A DNA stretch of 64,000 nucleotides from JBDSLU01 sp031407765 (GCA_031407765.1 JANOIR010000163.1:27791-91790), one strand, 5' to 3'. Shown: positions 6,496-16,107, counted from the stretch's first letter. Notes: a model not told the origin generated them from the letters alone. Numbers and translations are program-made.

Positions 6496-9228
6496 ATGGC
6501 CGTTCCCCGCCTCTTTCTGATCGACGGCAGCAACCAGATGTATCGCGCGTACCACGCGCTGCCGCCGATGACCAACGCCAGCGGGCAGGTCACGCACGCC
6601 GTCTACGGCTTCGTCACGATGCTGCTCAAGCTCATCGCCGACCACAAGCCGGAGTTCGTCGCCGCGTCGTTCGATCTGGCCGGCCCGACCTTCCGCCGCG
6701 ATCTCGCCGCCGACTACAAGGCGACGCGGCGCCCCATGCCGTCCGACCTGATCGACCAGGTGCCGCTCGTGCACCAGGCCTGCCGCGCGCTCGGCGTGCC
6801 GATCCTGACGACCGATCGCTACGAAGCCGACGACGTCATGGGCACGCTGGCCCGTCAGGCAACGGAGAAGGGCTTCGAGGTGGCGCTCGTCACCGGCGAC
6901 AAGGACTTCTTCCAGCTCGTCGGCGGGCCGATCAAGGTCTACAACCCGCGCGAGCCGGGCACGTGGTTCGACGCCGAGGGCGTCAAGCAGAAGTTCGGCG
7001 TGCCGCCGGAGCAGGTGATCGACGTGCTCGCGCTGATGGGCGACACGTCCGACAACGTCAAGGGCGTGCCCGGCATCGGTGAGAAGGGCGCCCGCGATCT
7101 GATCACCACGTTCGGCTCGCTCGAGGCGCTGCTCGCGCGCGCCGGCGAGGTCACGCAGAAGCGCTACCGCGAGGCGCTGATCGCCCACGCCGACGATGCC
7201 CGCCAGAGCCAGGCCCTGGTCACGATCCACACCGATTGCCCGGTGACGTTCGACCCGGACGCGTGCCGCTACACCGGCGCCATCCGCGCCGACGCGTACG
7301 CGCTGTTCACCGAGCTCGCGTTCCGCTCGCTGGTGTCCGCGTACGCGCCGCCCGCGGAGGCCACCGAACGCGACTACGCCGTCGTCGAGACCGATCAGAT
7401 CGACGCGCTGGTGCACACCTGCCGCGCCGCCGGCGCCTTCGCCCTGCACGTCGTCACCGACGACGTCTCGCCGATGCGGGCGACGCTGGTCGGCCTGGCG
7501 ATCTCGACGAAAGCCTGCCAGGCCCGCTACGTGCCGCTGGCCCACACGCACGGCACCGCCGGTGCGGCGCCGGCGCCGACGACGCAAGGCGGCCTGTTCG
7601 ACGACGAGCCGATGGCGGCGGGACCGGGCCGGGCGGCGCTGCCGGACGCGCTGCGCGAGCTGCTCGAGGACGCCGGTGTGACGAAGGTCGGGCATGCGCT
7701 GAAGCAGGCCGCGGTGGTGCTCGCCGAGCACGGCGTCACGCTCGCCGGCATCGGCATCGACACCGAGCTCGCCAGCTACCTCCTCGACGCCAACCGCTCC
7801 GAGCCCGAGCTCGATGCGATCGCGCTCGAGCTGCTCACGTATCGTGCCTGTGCGCTCGAATCGGTGGTCGGCAAGGGCGCCAAGGCCATCTCGCCAGGCG
7901 CCGTCTCGCCGGCGACGCTGCTGACGTGGGCCGGCGAGCGCGCCGATCTCGCCGCCCAGGTGGCGCCGATCGTCGCCGAGCAGATGCAGGCCGCGGCGCT
8001 GACGCCGGTCTACGAGACGCTCGAACGGCCGCTGATCCCGGTGCTGGTCGCTCTCGAGCGGGCCGGGGTCCGCGTCGACACCGGCGTGCTCGCCGGCCAG
8101 GCGGCCCGCATCGAAGCCGAGCTCGACGAGCGCGCCGAGCGGATCTACGGGATCGCCGGCGAGCGCTTCAACATCAACTCGCCGAAGCAGCTCGGCGACG
8201 TGCTGTTCGTCAAGCTGCAGCTGCCGGCGCTGAAGCGGACCGGCGCGGCGAGGACACCCTCGACGGCGCAGGACGTGCTCGAGGAGCTGGCCCTGACGCA
8301 CGACCTGCCGCGCGAGGTGATCGACTGGCGCGGCCTGCAGAAGCTGAAGGGCACGTATCTCGATGCGCTGCCGTCGCTGGTCAACCCGCGGACCGGCCGC
8401 GTCCACACGCAGTTCAGCCAGACGACGGCCGCCACCGGCCGGCTCTCCAGCCGCGATCCGAACCTGCAGAACGTGCCGATCCGCACCGAGCTGGGCCGCG
8501 AGATCCGGCGGGCCTTCATCGCCGAGGCCGGCTGGCGGCTGATCTCGGCCGACTACTCGCAGATCGAGCTGCGCGTGCTGGCGCATCTCTCCGGCGATCC
8601 CAACCTGTCGGAAGCGTTCCGCGTGAACGAGGACATCCACGACCGCACCGCGCTCAAGGTGTTCGGCGAGCAGAGCGGCCTCTCGGCGCACGAGCTGCGG
8701 CGGCGCGCCAAGATCATCAACTACGCGCTGCTCTACGGGAAGACGGCGTTCACGCTGTCGCGCGATATCGGCGTCACCACGGAGGCGGCCAAGGAGTTCA
8801 TCGCCGCATACTTCGCCGGCTTCCCCGCCGTTCGCGCCTATCTCGACGGCACCATCGCCGAGGCCAAGGCCAAGGGCTTCGTGTCGACGCTCTACGGCCG
8901 GCGCCGCGCCGTCCCGGACATCCTGAGCCGCAACGGCATGCTGCGCGCGGGCGCCGAGCGCGTCGCGGTCAACATGCCGATCCAGGGCACCGCCGCCGAC
9001 ATCCTCAAGCGCGCGATGATCGACCTGCATGCGGCGTTCGCGCCCCTCCGCGACCGCGCCCGCATGATCCTGACCGTCCATGACGAGCTGCTGATCGAAG
9101 TCCGCGCCGACGCCGTCGACGAGGTGTCGGCGATCGTCAAAGCGCAGATGGAAGGCGCGGCGACGCTGAGCGTGCCGCTGACGGTCGACGTCGGTGTCGG
9201 CGAGAACTGGAAGGACGCGAAGGCTTGA
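6496..9228 (+). CDS. polA: DNA polymerase I
   Basis: 910 residues, standard length. Residues 1-290 are the 5'-3' exonuclease (LFLIDGSNQMYRAYHAL, EADDVMGTLA, VTGDKDFFQLV, GVPGIGEKGARDLI). Residues 300-500 occupy the proofreading position. Residues 520-910 are the family A polymerase, with QTTAATGRLSSRDPNLQNVP, the motif A core SADYSQIELRVLAHL, the O-helix RRAKIINYALLYGKTAFTLS and motif C MILTVHDELLIEV. The proofreading domain appears degenerate: the DxE motif is replaced (ALHVVTDD) and the second motif reads GHALKQAAVV. Start ATG 6496 has TATAAC 11 bp upstream. It fills gaps in replication and repair. Confidence 0.96.
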   Translation: MAVPRLFLIDGSNQMYRAYHALPPMTNASGQVTHAVYGFVTMLLKLIADHKPEFVAASFDLAGPTFRRDLAADYKATRRPMPSDLIDQVPLVHQACRALGVPILTTDRYEADDVMGTLARQATEKGFEVALVTGDKDFFQLVGGPIKVYNPREPGTWFDAEGVKQKFGVPPEQVIDVLALMGDTSDNVKGVPGIGEKGARDLITTFGSLEALLARAGEVTQKRYREALIAHADDARQSQALVTIHTDCPVTFDPDACRYTGAIRADAYALFTELAFRSLVSAYAPPAEATERDYAVVETDQIDALVHTCRAAGAFALHVVTDDVSPMRATLVGLAISTKACQARYVPLAHTHGTAGAAPAPTTQGGLFDDEPMAAGPGRAALPDALRELLEDAGVTKVGHALKQAAVVLAEHGVTLAGIGIDTELASYLLDANRSEPELDAIALELLTYRACALESVVGKGAKAISPGAVSPATLLTWAGERADLAAQVAPIVAEQMQAAALTPVYETLERPLIPVLVALERAGVRVDTGVLAGQAARIEAELDERAERIYGIAGERFNINSPKQLGDVLFVKLQLPALKRTGAARTPSTAQDVLEELALTHDLPREVIDWRGLQKLKGTYLDALPSLVNPRTGRVHTQFSQTTAATGRLSSRDPNLQNVPIRTELGREIRRAFIAEAGWRLISADYSQIELRVLAHLSGDPNLSEAFRVNEDIHDRTALKVFGEQSGLSAHELRRRAKIINYALLYGKTAFTLSRDIGVTTEAAKEFIAAYFAGFPAVRAYLDGTIAEAKAKGFVSTLYGRRRAVPDILSRNGMLRAGAERVAVNMPIQGTAADILKRAMIDLHAAFAPLRDRARMILTVHDELLIEVRADAVDEVSAIVKAQMEGAATLSVPLTVDVGVGENWKDAKA

Positions 9229-10790
9229 GCGTGCGCCGGACGCTGATGGCCACGACGATACTGGTCGTGGCAGGCTTCCTCGGCCTCGCGCTGCTGCTGC
9301 GGCTGTGGCCGCACGCGATGGCCACGGGCGACGCCGCTGTGGCCGAGATTTTCGTCCTCCACGCCAGCCGTGGCGCGTGGGCCCTCGGCCCCTACTCCCA
9401 GTTCTACTGGAATCATCCCGGGCCGCTCATGTTCTACCTGCTGGCACCGCTCTACGCGGTGTCGGGGCAGCACGCGCAGGCACTGAACGTCGGCGCGGCG
9501 GCGGTGAACCTCCTCGCGATCGCGACACTACTGCGTCTCGTGGCGCGCGCGGCCGAGCCGATCGCCACGCTGGCAGTCTCCGTAGCGCTGACGCTGTGGC
9601 TGATGCGCGCGCCCGAGACCCTCTCCAGCTTCTGGAATCCCGTGCTGATCGCCCTGCCGGCGCTCCTGTTCGTCTGGCTGGGCGCGACCGTCGCCGCCGG
9701 ACAGGCCGCCGCGATCGTCCCCCTCGCCGGTGTCGGATCGTTCCTCGCACAGTCGCACGTCGGTCTGGTGCCGCCGGTCGGCGTGGTGTGGGTGGTTGCG
9801 CTCGGGGCGGGCTGGTATCGCACGCGCCAGGACGGGGAGACCGCCCGGCAGCGGCGATGGTGGCGGTGGCTGGCCGCCGGCGGCGTGCTCGTCGCCGTGC
9901 TCTGGGCGCTGCCGCTCGTCGAGGAGCTGACTGAGGAGCCTGGCAACCTGACGCTGATCGCCCGCTTCTTCGCGAGCGCCCCCCCGGGGCGGCGGACGAT
10001 CGCGCAGTCGGCCACGATGTGGACGGCGGCGCTCATTCAAGGGATGGTGGCCGGATTCCATCAACCAATCGGCGTTCCGCTGCCCGTCCTCGCCCGGCCG
10101 GGCACCGTCGCCGCGGGCGTCGCACTGGTCGTCTTGCTCACGGCAATGGCCTGGCGCACCCGCGCGCGGCCCGGCCTGTCGCTGCCGGCCGCCTTCCACC
10201 TGCTGATCGTGCTGGTGGCGCTGGCGGCGATCCACCGAAGCCCAGGCCTGGTCGGCGATTACACGATCTTCTGGCTCGCTCCCATCGGTGCGAGCGCCGG
10301 CGTGTTGATTGCGGCGTGGGCCCTCGGCTCGCTGATCGCCGGCGCCGGGGCGCGTGCCGCGATGGTGGCGCGGGCAGGCGCCTGGCTGCCGGCCGCCGTG
10401 CTGCTGCTCGCCGTCAGCCTCTCGGCCTGGGATCTGCGCGCCCACTTCGGAGACAGGTCCCCGCGACCGGAGTCCCAGTCGGCCGCGTTGTCCCGCCAGA
10501 CCCGAGATGGGCTGCGCGCGCGCGGCATCACCGATCCCGTCGTCGACATCGGAGACGGGGTCTGGGTCGAAGCTGCTGGGACGCTGGTCCAGATGTACAA
10601 GGCCGGCGAGCCATTCGCGGTCGATCCAGCCTGGACGTTCATGTACGGCCGACCGCTGACGTGGGCCCGGTGCCACACGCACACACTCCGATTCGCGGCT
10701 GCAGACGTCGCCGGCGTTGGCGAGACGATTGCGGTAGCGGGACCGGTCCGTGTCCGCGTGGAGACGATCGGGACGTGCCCAGGCCGATGA
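9225..10790 (+). CDS. multi-pass membrane protein, glycosyltransferase-C-like
   Basis: 521 residues with about ten transmembrane helices. Between the first two helices is a periplasmic loop, ATGDAAVAEIFVLHASRG and YSQFYWNHPGPLMFYLLAPL. The acidic residue in the first loop and the following HPG/YLLAP pattern are typical of GT-C membrane glycosyltransferases (ArnT/GT39/GT83 type) that use lipid-linked sugars. After the last helix is a soluble tail of about 110 residues. The reading frame overlaps the polA stop (TTGA at 9225); GTG 9231 or ATG 9246 are also possible starts, all before the first helix. The substrate is unknown. Confidence 0.7.
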   Translation: MSVRRTLMATTILVVAGFLGLALLLRLWPHAMATGDAAVAEIFVLHASRGAWALGPYSQFYWNHPGPLMFYLLAPLYAVSGQHAQALNVGAAAVNLLAIATLLRLVARAAEPIATLAVSVALTLWLMRAPETLSSFWNPVLIALPALLFVWLGATVAAGQAAAIVPLAGVGSFLAQSHVGLVPPVGVVWVVALGAGWYRTRQDGETARQRRWWRWLAAGGVLVAVLWALPLVEELTEEPGNLTLIARFFASAPPGRRTIAQSATMWTAALIQGMVAGFHQPIGVPLPVLARPGTVAAGVALVVLLTAMAWRTRARPGLSLPAAFHLLIVLVALAAIHRSPGLVGDYTIFWLAPIGASAGVLIAAWALGSLIAGAGARAAMVARAGAWLPAAVLLLAVSLSAWDLRAHFGDRSPRPESQSAALSRQTRDGLRARGITDPVVDIGDGVWVEAAGTLVQMYKAGEPFAVDPAWTFMYGRPLTWARCHTHTLRFAAADVAGVGETIAVAGPVRVRVETIGTCPGR

Positions 10791-10887
10791 CAGGTCCCGC
10801 GCCCGATGCGCAGCCACGGCCTTGTGCAGGTGCCTCACTCGATGGCACACTGGTCATTCCAATGCTCACGCACCACCCTCAGAGAAC

Positions 10888-10908
10888 GGTCAGCGCCTCG
10901 CGCTGACC
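10888..10908. promoter_or_regulatory. 9-bp perfect hairpin upstream of the PcfJ-like gene
   Basis: GGTCAGCGC and GCGCTGACC flank a CTC loop. There is no T-run, so it is either a factor-independent end of the upstream membrane-protein mRNA without a U-tract or an operator 46 bp before the next start. Confidence 0.35.
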
Positions 10909-10954
10909 CGACGGCCCGGCCCGATGCGGCCAGGCCTTCTCGAGGGAGGAGTCT

Positions 10955-12220
10955 ATGCGTGGGAGGAAGCTTTCGGCTTCCCAGGAATCCCGTCGTCTGA
11001 GAACCGAGGCCCGGCTCGAGCGGCAGCGCCTGCGCGACGCGCGCCTGCGCGATGACGAGGCGCGTACGGCCGCCATGCACGCCGCCCTGGCGCGGCGGCC
11101 GGAGTCGTCCGCCCAGGTGGTGGAGCGCCTGCTCGCGGGGGCGCCCGGCAGCCAGTCGTTGCGCGAGCTGCTCGGCGTCGTGACGGAGCGCTCGCCGCGG
11201 CTCCTCGCCGCCGACACGCTGGGGGCGCTCACGCTCGTCGCGCAAGCGGAATGGGTCCGGCCGCCGGCGACCTGGCAGCCGTCCGGGAAGAGCACGGATC
11301 GGCTCTTCCGTGGGCTGGCCGAGCACGTCCTGGGGCGATACCGCGTGCCGTCGTTCGTCTGGAGCGCCTTCACGGCCGACGACGATGCGCCGATCCTGGC
11401 GCGCGTGGCCGTCCACGTCGCGGCGGGCGGCAGCTTGTACCAGGCGGTGAAATCGGGGCTGATGCCGGTGCCGCTGACGCGGGCCATGTGCCACGAGCTG
11501 CTGTCGAGTGCGGGCGAAGCGCGCTTTCTCGACGTCGTGCGCAAGGTGCAGGTGAAGGCCGCTGGCGGCGACGGCCGGCTGTTCCGCGCCTGGACGGCCA
11601 CGCGCGCCGGCCGCCGCATGCACGGGCGCCAGGACGAGGCGTTCTGGCAGACGGTTCTGGCCTGGTTCTGCGCCAACCCGATGCTGCCGCTGACGGAGGT
11701 CGGGCCGCTCGTCGACTACATCGATCACCACCGGACGGAAACGCCCGGCTTCTCGATGAAGGGGCGCAGCGCGCTGGCGCTGCTGCGCGCGATGCGGGAA
11801 TGGCATGGCCAGCTGGCGAGGGCGGGGGACGTCTCGGACCGCGTGTTCGCGCCGAGCGGCCTCCAGCCGATGGACCTCGATCGCTCGCGGCGCGACCGCC
11901 GCGGCAATCGCGTGACCGAAGTGTGGCACCTCCGGGAGATTCTCGACGCGCGCAGCCTCGCCGACGAGGGCCGTGCCATGGGCCACTGCGTCTACTCCTA
12001 CGCGCGGGCGATTGCCGCCGGGCACAGCGCGATCTGGACGCTCACGCTGCGGGACGACACCGGGCATTGGCGCCGGCTGACGATCGAAGTACGTCCGTCG
12101 CTCCGGCAGATCGTCCAGGCGCGTGGGCGCTTCAATGCCAAGGCCGAACCGCGGGACCTCCTGGCGCTGGAGGCGTGGGCCGCGCGCAACGCCCTGTCCG
12201 TCGCGCTGGGGCGCTGGTGA
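10955..12220 (+). CDS. PcfJ-like domain protein
   Basis: 421 residues. The C-terminal third matches the PcfJ-like family: LREILDARSLADEGRAMGHC, then VYSYA, a beta segment SAIWTLTLRD, RRLTIEV and IVQARGRFN. This family, named from an enterococcal conjugative plasmid, has a conserved GHC and no established enzymatic role. The N-terminal 50 residues are strongly basic and helical. The middle is helical and not recognised. The start ATG follows GGGAGGAG with good spacing. No conjugation gene lies nearby, so this is a chromosomal stand-alone version. Family confidence is fair; function unknown. Confidence 0.72.
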   Translation: MRGRKLSASQESRRLRTEARLERQRLRDARLRDDEARTAAMHAALARRPESSAQVVERLLAGAPGSQSLRELLGVVTERSPRLLAADTLGALTLVAQAEWVRPPATWQPSGKSTDRLFRGLAEHVLGRYRVPSFVWSAFTADDDAPILARVAVHVAAGGSLYQAVKSGLMPVPLTRAMCHELLSSAGEARFLDVVRKVQVKAAGGDGRLFRAWTATRAGRRMHGRQDEAFWQTVLAWFCANPMLPLTEVGPLVDYIDHHRTETPGFSMKGRSALALLRAMREWHGQLARAGDVSDRVFAPSGLQPMDLDRSRRDRRGNRVTEVWHLREILDARSLADEGRAMGHCVYSYARAIAAGHSAIWTLTLRDDTGHWRRLTIEVRPSLRQIVQARGRFNAKAEPRDLLALEAWAARNALSVALGRW

Positions 12221-12237
12221 TCGAAGATAGCAGGACC

Positions 12238-12672
12238 ATGTCACTCGTCGCGAAGGTCATCGTCACCATAGTGGGCTGCCTCGTGCTCTTCGTCGTCGGC
12301 GCCATCGGAATTGGGGCCCTCCTCTGGTCACGTCACGGTCACGACCTGCTCGAAGCTGGCGGCCGACAGTACGAACAGGGGCTGGCATTCGGGAGGCAAT
12401 CCGATGAGGCGGGCTGCCTGGACGCGGCACTGACGCGCTACAAGGGCAACCGCGGCATGACCGGCTCGCTGGCAGCCGGCGTGTTCGTGGGGGCCTGCTG
12501 GCAGAGCAGCCGTCCAACCCCTGGTTTCTGCGACGGCGTGCCGAAGCCGCTCGACCTGCTCAGGGCCGCCCGATGGCAAACCGAGCAGGCGAAGAAGGCC
12601 GGCATCGACGAACACTTCGGCGGGCAGATCTTCGCGCACTTGCGAAACCACTGCGCCTCGAAACCGCAGTAG
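12238..12672 (+). CDS. small single-pass membrane protein, unknown
   Basis: 144 residues beginning with one long hydrophobic helix (AKVIVTIVGCLVLFVVGAIGIGALLW) and a soluble helical domain with four cysteines (residues about 60, 87, 98, 138). The ATG at 12238 lies 17 bp after the PcfJ-like stop; a GTG at 12217 overlapping that stop in frame is an alternative. Likely co-transcribed with the PcfJ-like gene. I do not recognise the family. It ends just before the LytTR-type half-sites of the next gene. Confidence 0.6.
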   Translation: MSLVAKVIVTIVGCLVLFVVGAIGIGALLWSRHGHDLLEAGGRQYEQGLAFGRQSDEAGCLDAALTRYKGNRGMTGSLAAGVFVGACWQSSRPTPGFCDGVPKPLDLLRAARWQTEQAKKAGIDEHFGGQIFAHLRNHCASKPQ

Positions 12673-12690
12673 CGACGGCCGTAACCGCTC

Positions 12691-12720
12691 GCTGCAGCCT
12701 GGCCGTCGTTTGCTGCAAGG
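12691..12720 (+). promoter_or_regulatory. predicted LytTR binding site, ABC permease gene
   Basis: GCTGCAGCC at 12691 and GCTGCAAGG at 12712 form a direct repeat with 21-bp spacing, as in the two other sites at 17400 and 19467. LytTR regulators are known to bind such pairs of half-sites. It sits 27 bp before the permease start. Confidence 0.55.
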
Positions 12721-12746
12721 TCGTTCCAGGGCCGGGGTGAACCGGG

Positions 12747-14312
12747 ATGATGCATCCCGGAGGCCTGGACATGCGCGGCATCACCTTCTGGGACACGCTC
12801 TGGCAGGATGTCCGCTTCGGCTGTCGGACGCTCCGCCGCTCACCCGGCTACACGGCCGCGGCCGTCAGCGTGCTCGCGCTCGGCATCGGCGCGAACACGG
12901 CCATGTTCTCCGTGATTCGCGGCGTCCTGCTCGCGCCGCTACCCTTCCCGAAGGGCGACGAGCTGGTGCTCGTACAGCAGTCGGCACCCGCCTCGAACGT
13001 GGACGACGCCGGCGTCTCGATCCAGGAGCTGGACGACTATCGCTATCGCCTCCACTCGGTGCGGGACCTGGTCGAGTTCCACTCGATGTCCTTCGTGCTG
13101 CTGAACCAGGGCGAGCCGGACCGGATCCAGGCGGCGGTCGTATCCGCCAACTTCTTCGACGTGCTCGGCGTGCGACCGCTCCGTGGCCGCACGTTGCGCA
13201 AGGGCGATGACGACATCGGCGCCGAGGCCGTGCTGGTCCTGAGCTACGAGTACTGGCTGTCGAAGTTCGGCGGCGAGGCCAGCGTGATCGGCCGCGTGCT
13301 GCGGATGAACAACCGGCCGCACGTGGTGGTCGGTGTGCTGCCGTCGTTTCCGCAGTACCCGGTCGCGAGCGACGTCTACATGTCCACGTCCGCCTGCCCG
13401 TTCCGGGCGGGTGCCCAGACGAATCCCCAGCAAGGCCATCGCTCGTTCGCCGCGCTGCGCGTGTTCGGACGCCTGGCCGGAGGGGCCGCCGTCGATCGCG
13501 CGACGGCCGAGATCAGGACCGTCGCCGAGTCGTTCAACACCGCGCATGCCGGCGACCATGAGGCGACCGGCTCGCGCGGCCTGACCGGGCGGGCGGCGGC
13601 GCTTCAGGCCGAGCTCACCGCCGAGAGCCGGCCGCTGCTCCTCGCGCTCGGGGCATCCACGCTGCTGATCCTGATCCTGGCCTGCGCCAACGTTGCGAAC
13701 CTCGCGCTGGCGCTCTCGATGCGCCGTGTCCGCGAGCTCGGGCTGCGCACGGCGCTCGGCGCCGGGCGGGTCCGGCTGTTTCGACAGCTCGCCACCGAGA
13801 GCCTCATCGTCGCCGCGGCTGGCGGTGCGCTCGGCCTCGCCCTCGCGTATGCGACGCAGGGCCTGCTGGTCGAGTTCGTCGGCCGGTTCACGCCTCGCAC
13901 GGGTCAGATCGAGATCGACGGCGGCGTCCTGCTGTTCGCCCTCGCCGTGTCGGTGGCGACGGGGCTCGTGTTCGGCGCGCGCCCGGCGATGGCTGCCGAC
14001 AGCGCCCTCATGGTGTCGCTGCGCGAGGGCAGCGCGCAGAGCGGCGACAGCCGGCAGAGGCAGCGGCTGCGGGCGGGGCTCGTAGTGGCGCAGGTCGCCG
14101 TCTCCTTCGTCCTGCTGGTGGGCGCGGGGCTGATGATCCAGAGCCTCTACCGCATCGCGGCGGTCCCGCTCGGCTACCGCAGCGACAACGTGCTGACCGC
14201 GGCGTATTTCGGCAACTTCAGCCGGATGAACACGCCGGCCGAAGCGCACCGCGTCCAGCCCGGATCCTCGAGACGCTCCGCTCGACGCCCGGCATCCGCG
14301 CCGCCGCTCTGA
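12747..14312 (+). CDS. MacB/FtsX-type permease, N-terminal part (frameshifted)
   Basis: First 505 or so residues of an FtsX-type permease of the large family common in Acidobacteria. After a first helix (SPGYTAAAVSVLALGIGANTA) comes the MacB periplasmic core domain (about residues 65-240), then an FtsX domain with helices at about 285-310 and 330-375 and a second pair beginning near 445. Around 14245-14261 one base seems to be missing, after which this frame reads nonsense (RVQPGSSRRSARRPASAPPL) and stops at 14312, while the correct sequence continues in another frame. ATG 12747 is used; ATG 12771 is also possible. LytTR-like half-sites lie upstream. No ATPase gene is adjacent. Confidence 0.75.
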   Translation: MMHPGGLDMRGITFWDTLWQDVRFGCRTLRRSPGYTAAAVSVLALGIGANTAMFSVIRGVLLAPLPFPKGDELVLVQQSAPASNVDDAGVSIQELDDYRYRLHSVRDLVEFHSMSFVLLNQGEPDRIQAAVVSANFFDVLGVRPLRGRTLRKGDDDIGAEAVLVLSYEYWLSKFGGEASVIGRVLRMNNRPHVVVGVLPSFPQYPVASDVYMSTSACPFRAGAQTNPQQGHRSFAALRVFGRLAGGAAVDRATAEIRTVAESFNTAHAGDHEATGSRGLTGRAAALQAELTAESRPLLLALGASTLLILILACANVANLALALSMRRVRELGLRTALGAGRVRLFRQLATESLIVAAAGGALGLALAYATQGLLVEFVGRFTPRTGQIEIDGGVLLFALAVSVATGLVFGARPAMAADSALMVSLREGSAQSGDSRQRQRLRAGLVVAQVAVSFVLLVGAGLMIQSLYRIAAVPLGYRSDNVLTAAYFGNFSRMNTPAEAHRVQPGSSRRSARRPASAPPL

Positions 14313-14329
14313 CCAACGCTGTCCCGCAG

Positions 14330-15238
14330 GTGAGCGTCACGCCGGGCCAGGTGATCGTCACGGTCGAAGGACGGCCGGCCGCGGACGGGCTGCGGCTCGA
14401 AGCGGACCCCAACGTCGCGAGCGACGGCTACTTCGATCTGCTCGAGGTGACGCTCGTCGGCGGCCGCGACTTCCACGCCACCGATACGCTCGACAGTCCG
14501 CGTGTCGCCATCATCAACCGGACGATGGCGGCCTTCTGGGGCAGCAGCGATCCGATCGGCGGCCGGTTCACGGTCGGGCCCCTGCAGAATCGCGTCACCC
14601 GCACCGTCGTCGGGATCATCGAGGACTTTCGGCTGTACGGTGCGTCCGAGCGAGGGATCGAAGCGCAGTTCTACGTCCCTTACACGCAGGTCAACGGCCC
14701 GATCGGACGGCTGCTCGTCCGCAGCCACGGCAATGGCGGGCCCATGGAGGCGGCGATCCGCGCGGCGGTCCACGGCGCGGACGCACAGCTGCCGGTCGAG
14801 GAGGTGCGGACGCTGGATCAGCTGCGCCGCGAGCGCCTGACCTCGCCGGGCGTGACGACCGCGCTGCTGGCCATCTTCGCCTCGGTGGCGCTGGCGATCA
14901 CCCTCGCCGGCCTGGCCGGCCTCGTCAGCACGTCCGTGAGCCAGCGCACGCGCGAATTCGGGCTCCGGATCGCGCTCGGGGCGAGCCGGGGCGCGATCCT
15001 GCGGATGGTCCTGAGCCAGGGCACGTGGCTGGTGGCAGCCGGCATCGGTCTCGGCGCCGCCGGCGCCTACTGGTTCGCCCGGCTGATCTCGCGGTTCCTC
15101 TTCGCCACGCCGCCGACCGATCCTGTCGCGTACGGGCTGGTCGCGCTGGTCCTGGTGGGCGCCGCCCTGGTCGCCACGGTCGGTCCCGCGATCAGGGCGA
15201 CGACCATCGACCCGTTGACGACCCTGAAGGACACGTGA
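14330..15238 (+). CDS. MacB/FtsX-type permease, C-terminal part (frameshifted)
   Basis: Continuation of the permease begun at 12747, in a frame shifted by one base. Homologous reading is open from 14261 (RILETLRSTPGIRAAALTNA) although the first start codon in frame is GTG 14330. It contains the second MacB periplasmic core (to about residue 160) and the final FtsX domain with four helices, including the family motif TREFGLRIALGASRGAILRM and the closing IDPLTTLKDT. Together the two parts give about 830 residues, normal for this family. Either a real inactivating mutation or a sequencing error; codon use is the same in both parts. Confidence 0.75.
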   Translation: MSVTPGQVIVTVEGRPAADGLRLEADPNVASDGYFDLLEVTLVGGRDFHATDTLDSPRVAIINRTMAAFWGSSDPIGGRFTVGPLQNRVTRTVVGIIEDFRLYGASERGIEAQFYVPYTQVNGPIGRLLVRSHGNGGPMEAAIRAAVHGADAQLPVEEVRTLDQLRRERLTSPGVTTALLAIFASVALAITLAGLAGLVSTSVSQRTREFGLRIALGASRGAILRMVLSQGTWLVAAGIGLGAAGAYWFARLISRFLFATPPTDPVAYGLVALVLVGAALVATVGPAIRATTIDPLTTLKDT

Positions 15239-15259
15239 CGCGGCGTCACGCGGCGCGAA

Positions 15260-16102
15260 CTACGGCTTGGCCCACTGATCCTTGATCAGCGTCCACTCGG
15301 CCAGCATCGAGGCTTCGGTGGCCTGCAGGTCGCCGTTGGTGGTCGCGGCCGCGACGCGCCGGACCCGCTCGGGGATGATCGCGTCCCGCACCAGGCGATC
15401 CAGGTCGGGGCGCAGCGCCATGCCGCGGTCGGCCGTCAGGATGCCGCGGACCCAGCCGGCGACGGCGGCGTCCCAGGCGCGGTCGACGTTGCCGCGGGCG
15501 AACGACGCGGCGGCGACCCAGTAGGCAGCGGCCGCGGACGTCGGATCCTTGCGCAGCTCGCCTTCCATCCGCGCCACCAGGCGGTCGAAGGCTTCCGCCC
15601 GTTTGTCGCCGGGCAGCCCGCGGACGTGCCGATCGACGGCGGTCGCCCACCAGTCGAGCAGCTGGTCGCGGGGCCCGGGGCCGAGGGCCGCCACGTCGTC
15701 CAGGATCGACTCGAAGAGGTCGGCGGCGGCGTGATAGTGCTCGTCGAAGAACAGCGCCTCGCCCAAACCGACCACCAGGTCGAGCCGATCGCGCTGGGAC
15801 AACCGGGCCGCCTCGACCCGGCTCAGCGCGGACCGTGCGGCGGCCAGCTGGGCCGGATCCGCAGTCGTGCGGAAGCGCTCCAGACCGGCGCGGCCGATGA
15901 TCAGGGTGGCTGAGGCGCCGACGGTACCTTCGACGGCCTTGGCCGCCTCGATGGCGTCGTCGAACCGGCCCTCGTTGTAATGGATCCGGGCCGGGGCCAG
16001 CGGATCAGCGACGGCTGGAGCCGGCTGGGCCGCGGCCGGAGCCGCGAGCAGGAGCATCGTCAGGGCCGGGGCCGCCAGCCGCCGGAAAGCCGTATCTGCC
16101 AT
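15260..16102 (-). CDS. exported TPR-like helical protein, unknown
   Basis: 280 residues with a signal peptide (RRLAAPALTMLLLAAPAAAQ) and a mature part that is almost wholly helical. Helical pairs such as ARIHYNEGRFDDAIEAAKAV, AALSRVEAARLSQRDRLDLV and ALFFDEHYHAAADLFESIL look like tetratricopeptide repeats, so a role in protein-protein contact in the periplasm is likely. No catalytic motif seen. It is divergent from pcnB with only 22 bp between the two start codons. That gap holds a single TATAAT whose complement provides the -10 for this gene. Confidence 0.7.
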   Translation of the reverse strand: MADTAFRRLAAPALTMLLLAAPAAAQPAPAVADPLAPARIHYNEGRFDDAIEAAKAVEGTVGASATLIIGRAGLERFRTTADPAQLAAARSALSRVEAARLSQRDRLDLVVGLGEALFFDEHYHAAADLFESILDDVAALGPGPRDQLLDWWATAVDRHVRGLPGDKRAEAFDRLVARMEGELRKDPTSAAAAYWVAAASFARGNVDRAWDAAVAGWVRGILTADRGMALRPDLDRLVRDAIIPERVRRVAAATTNGDLQATEASMLAEWTLIKDQWAKP

Positions 16103-16107
16103 AGCCT

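Noticed and set aside
10827..10850. Sigma-54 promoter (TGGCAC) upstream of the PcfJ-like gene
   Set aside because: The -12 element (TTGC at the right distance) is missing; the bases are TCATT.
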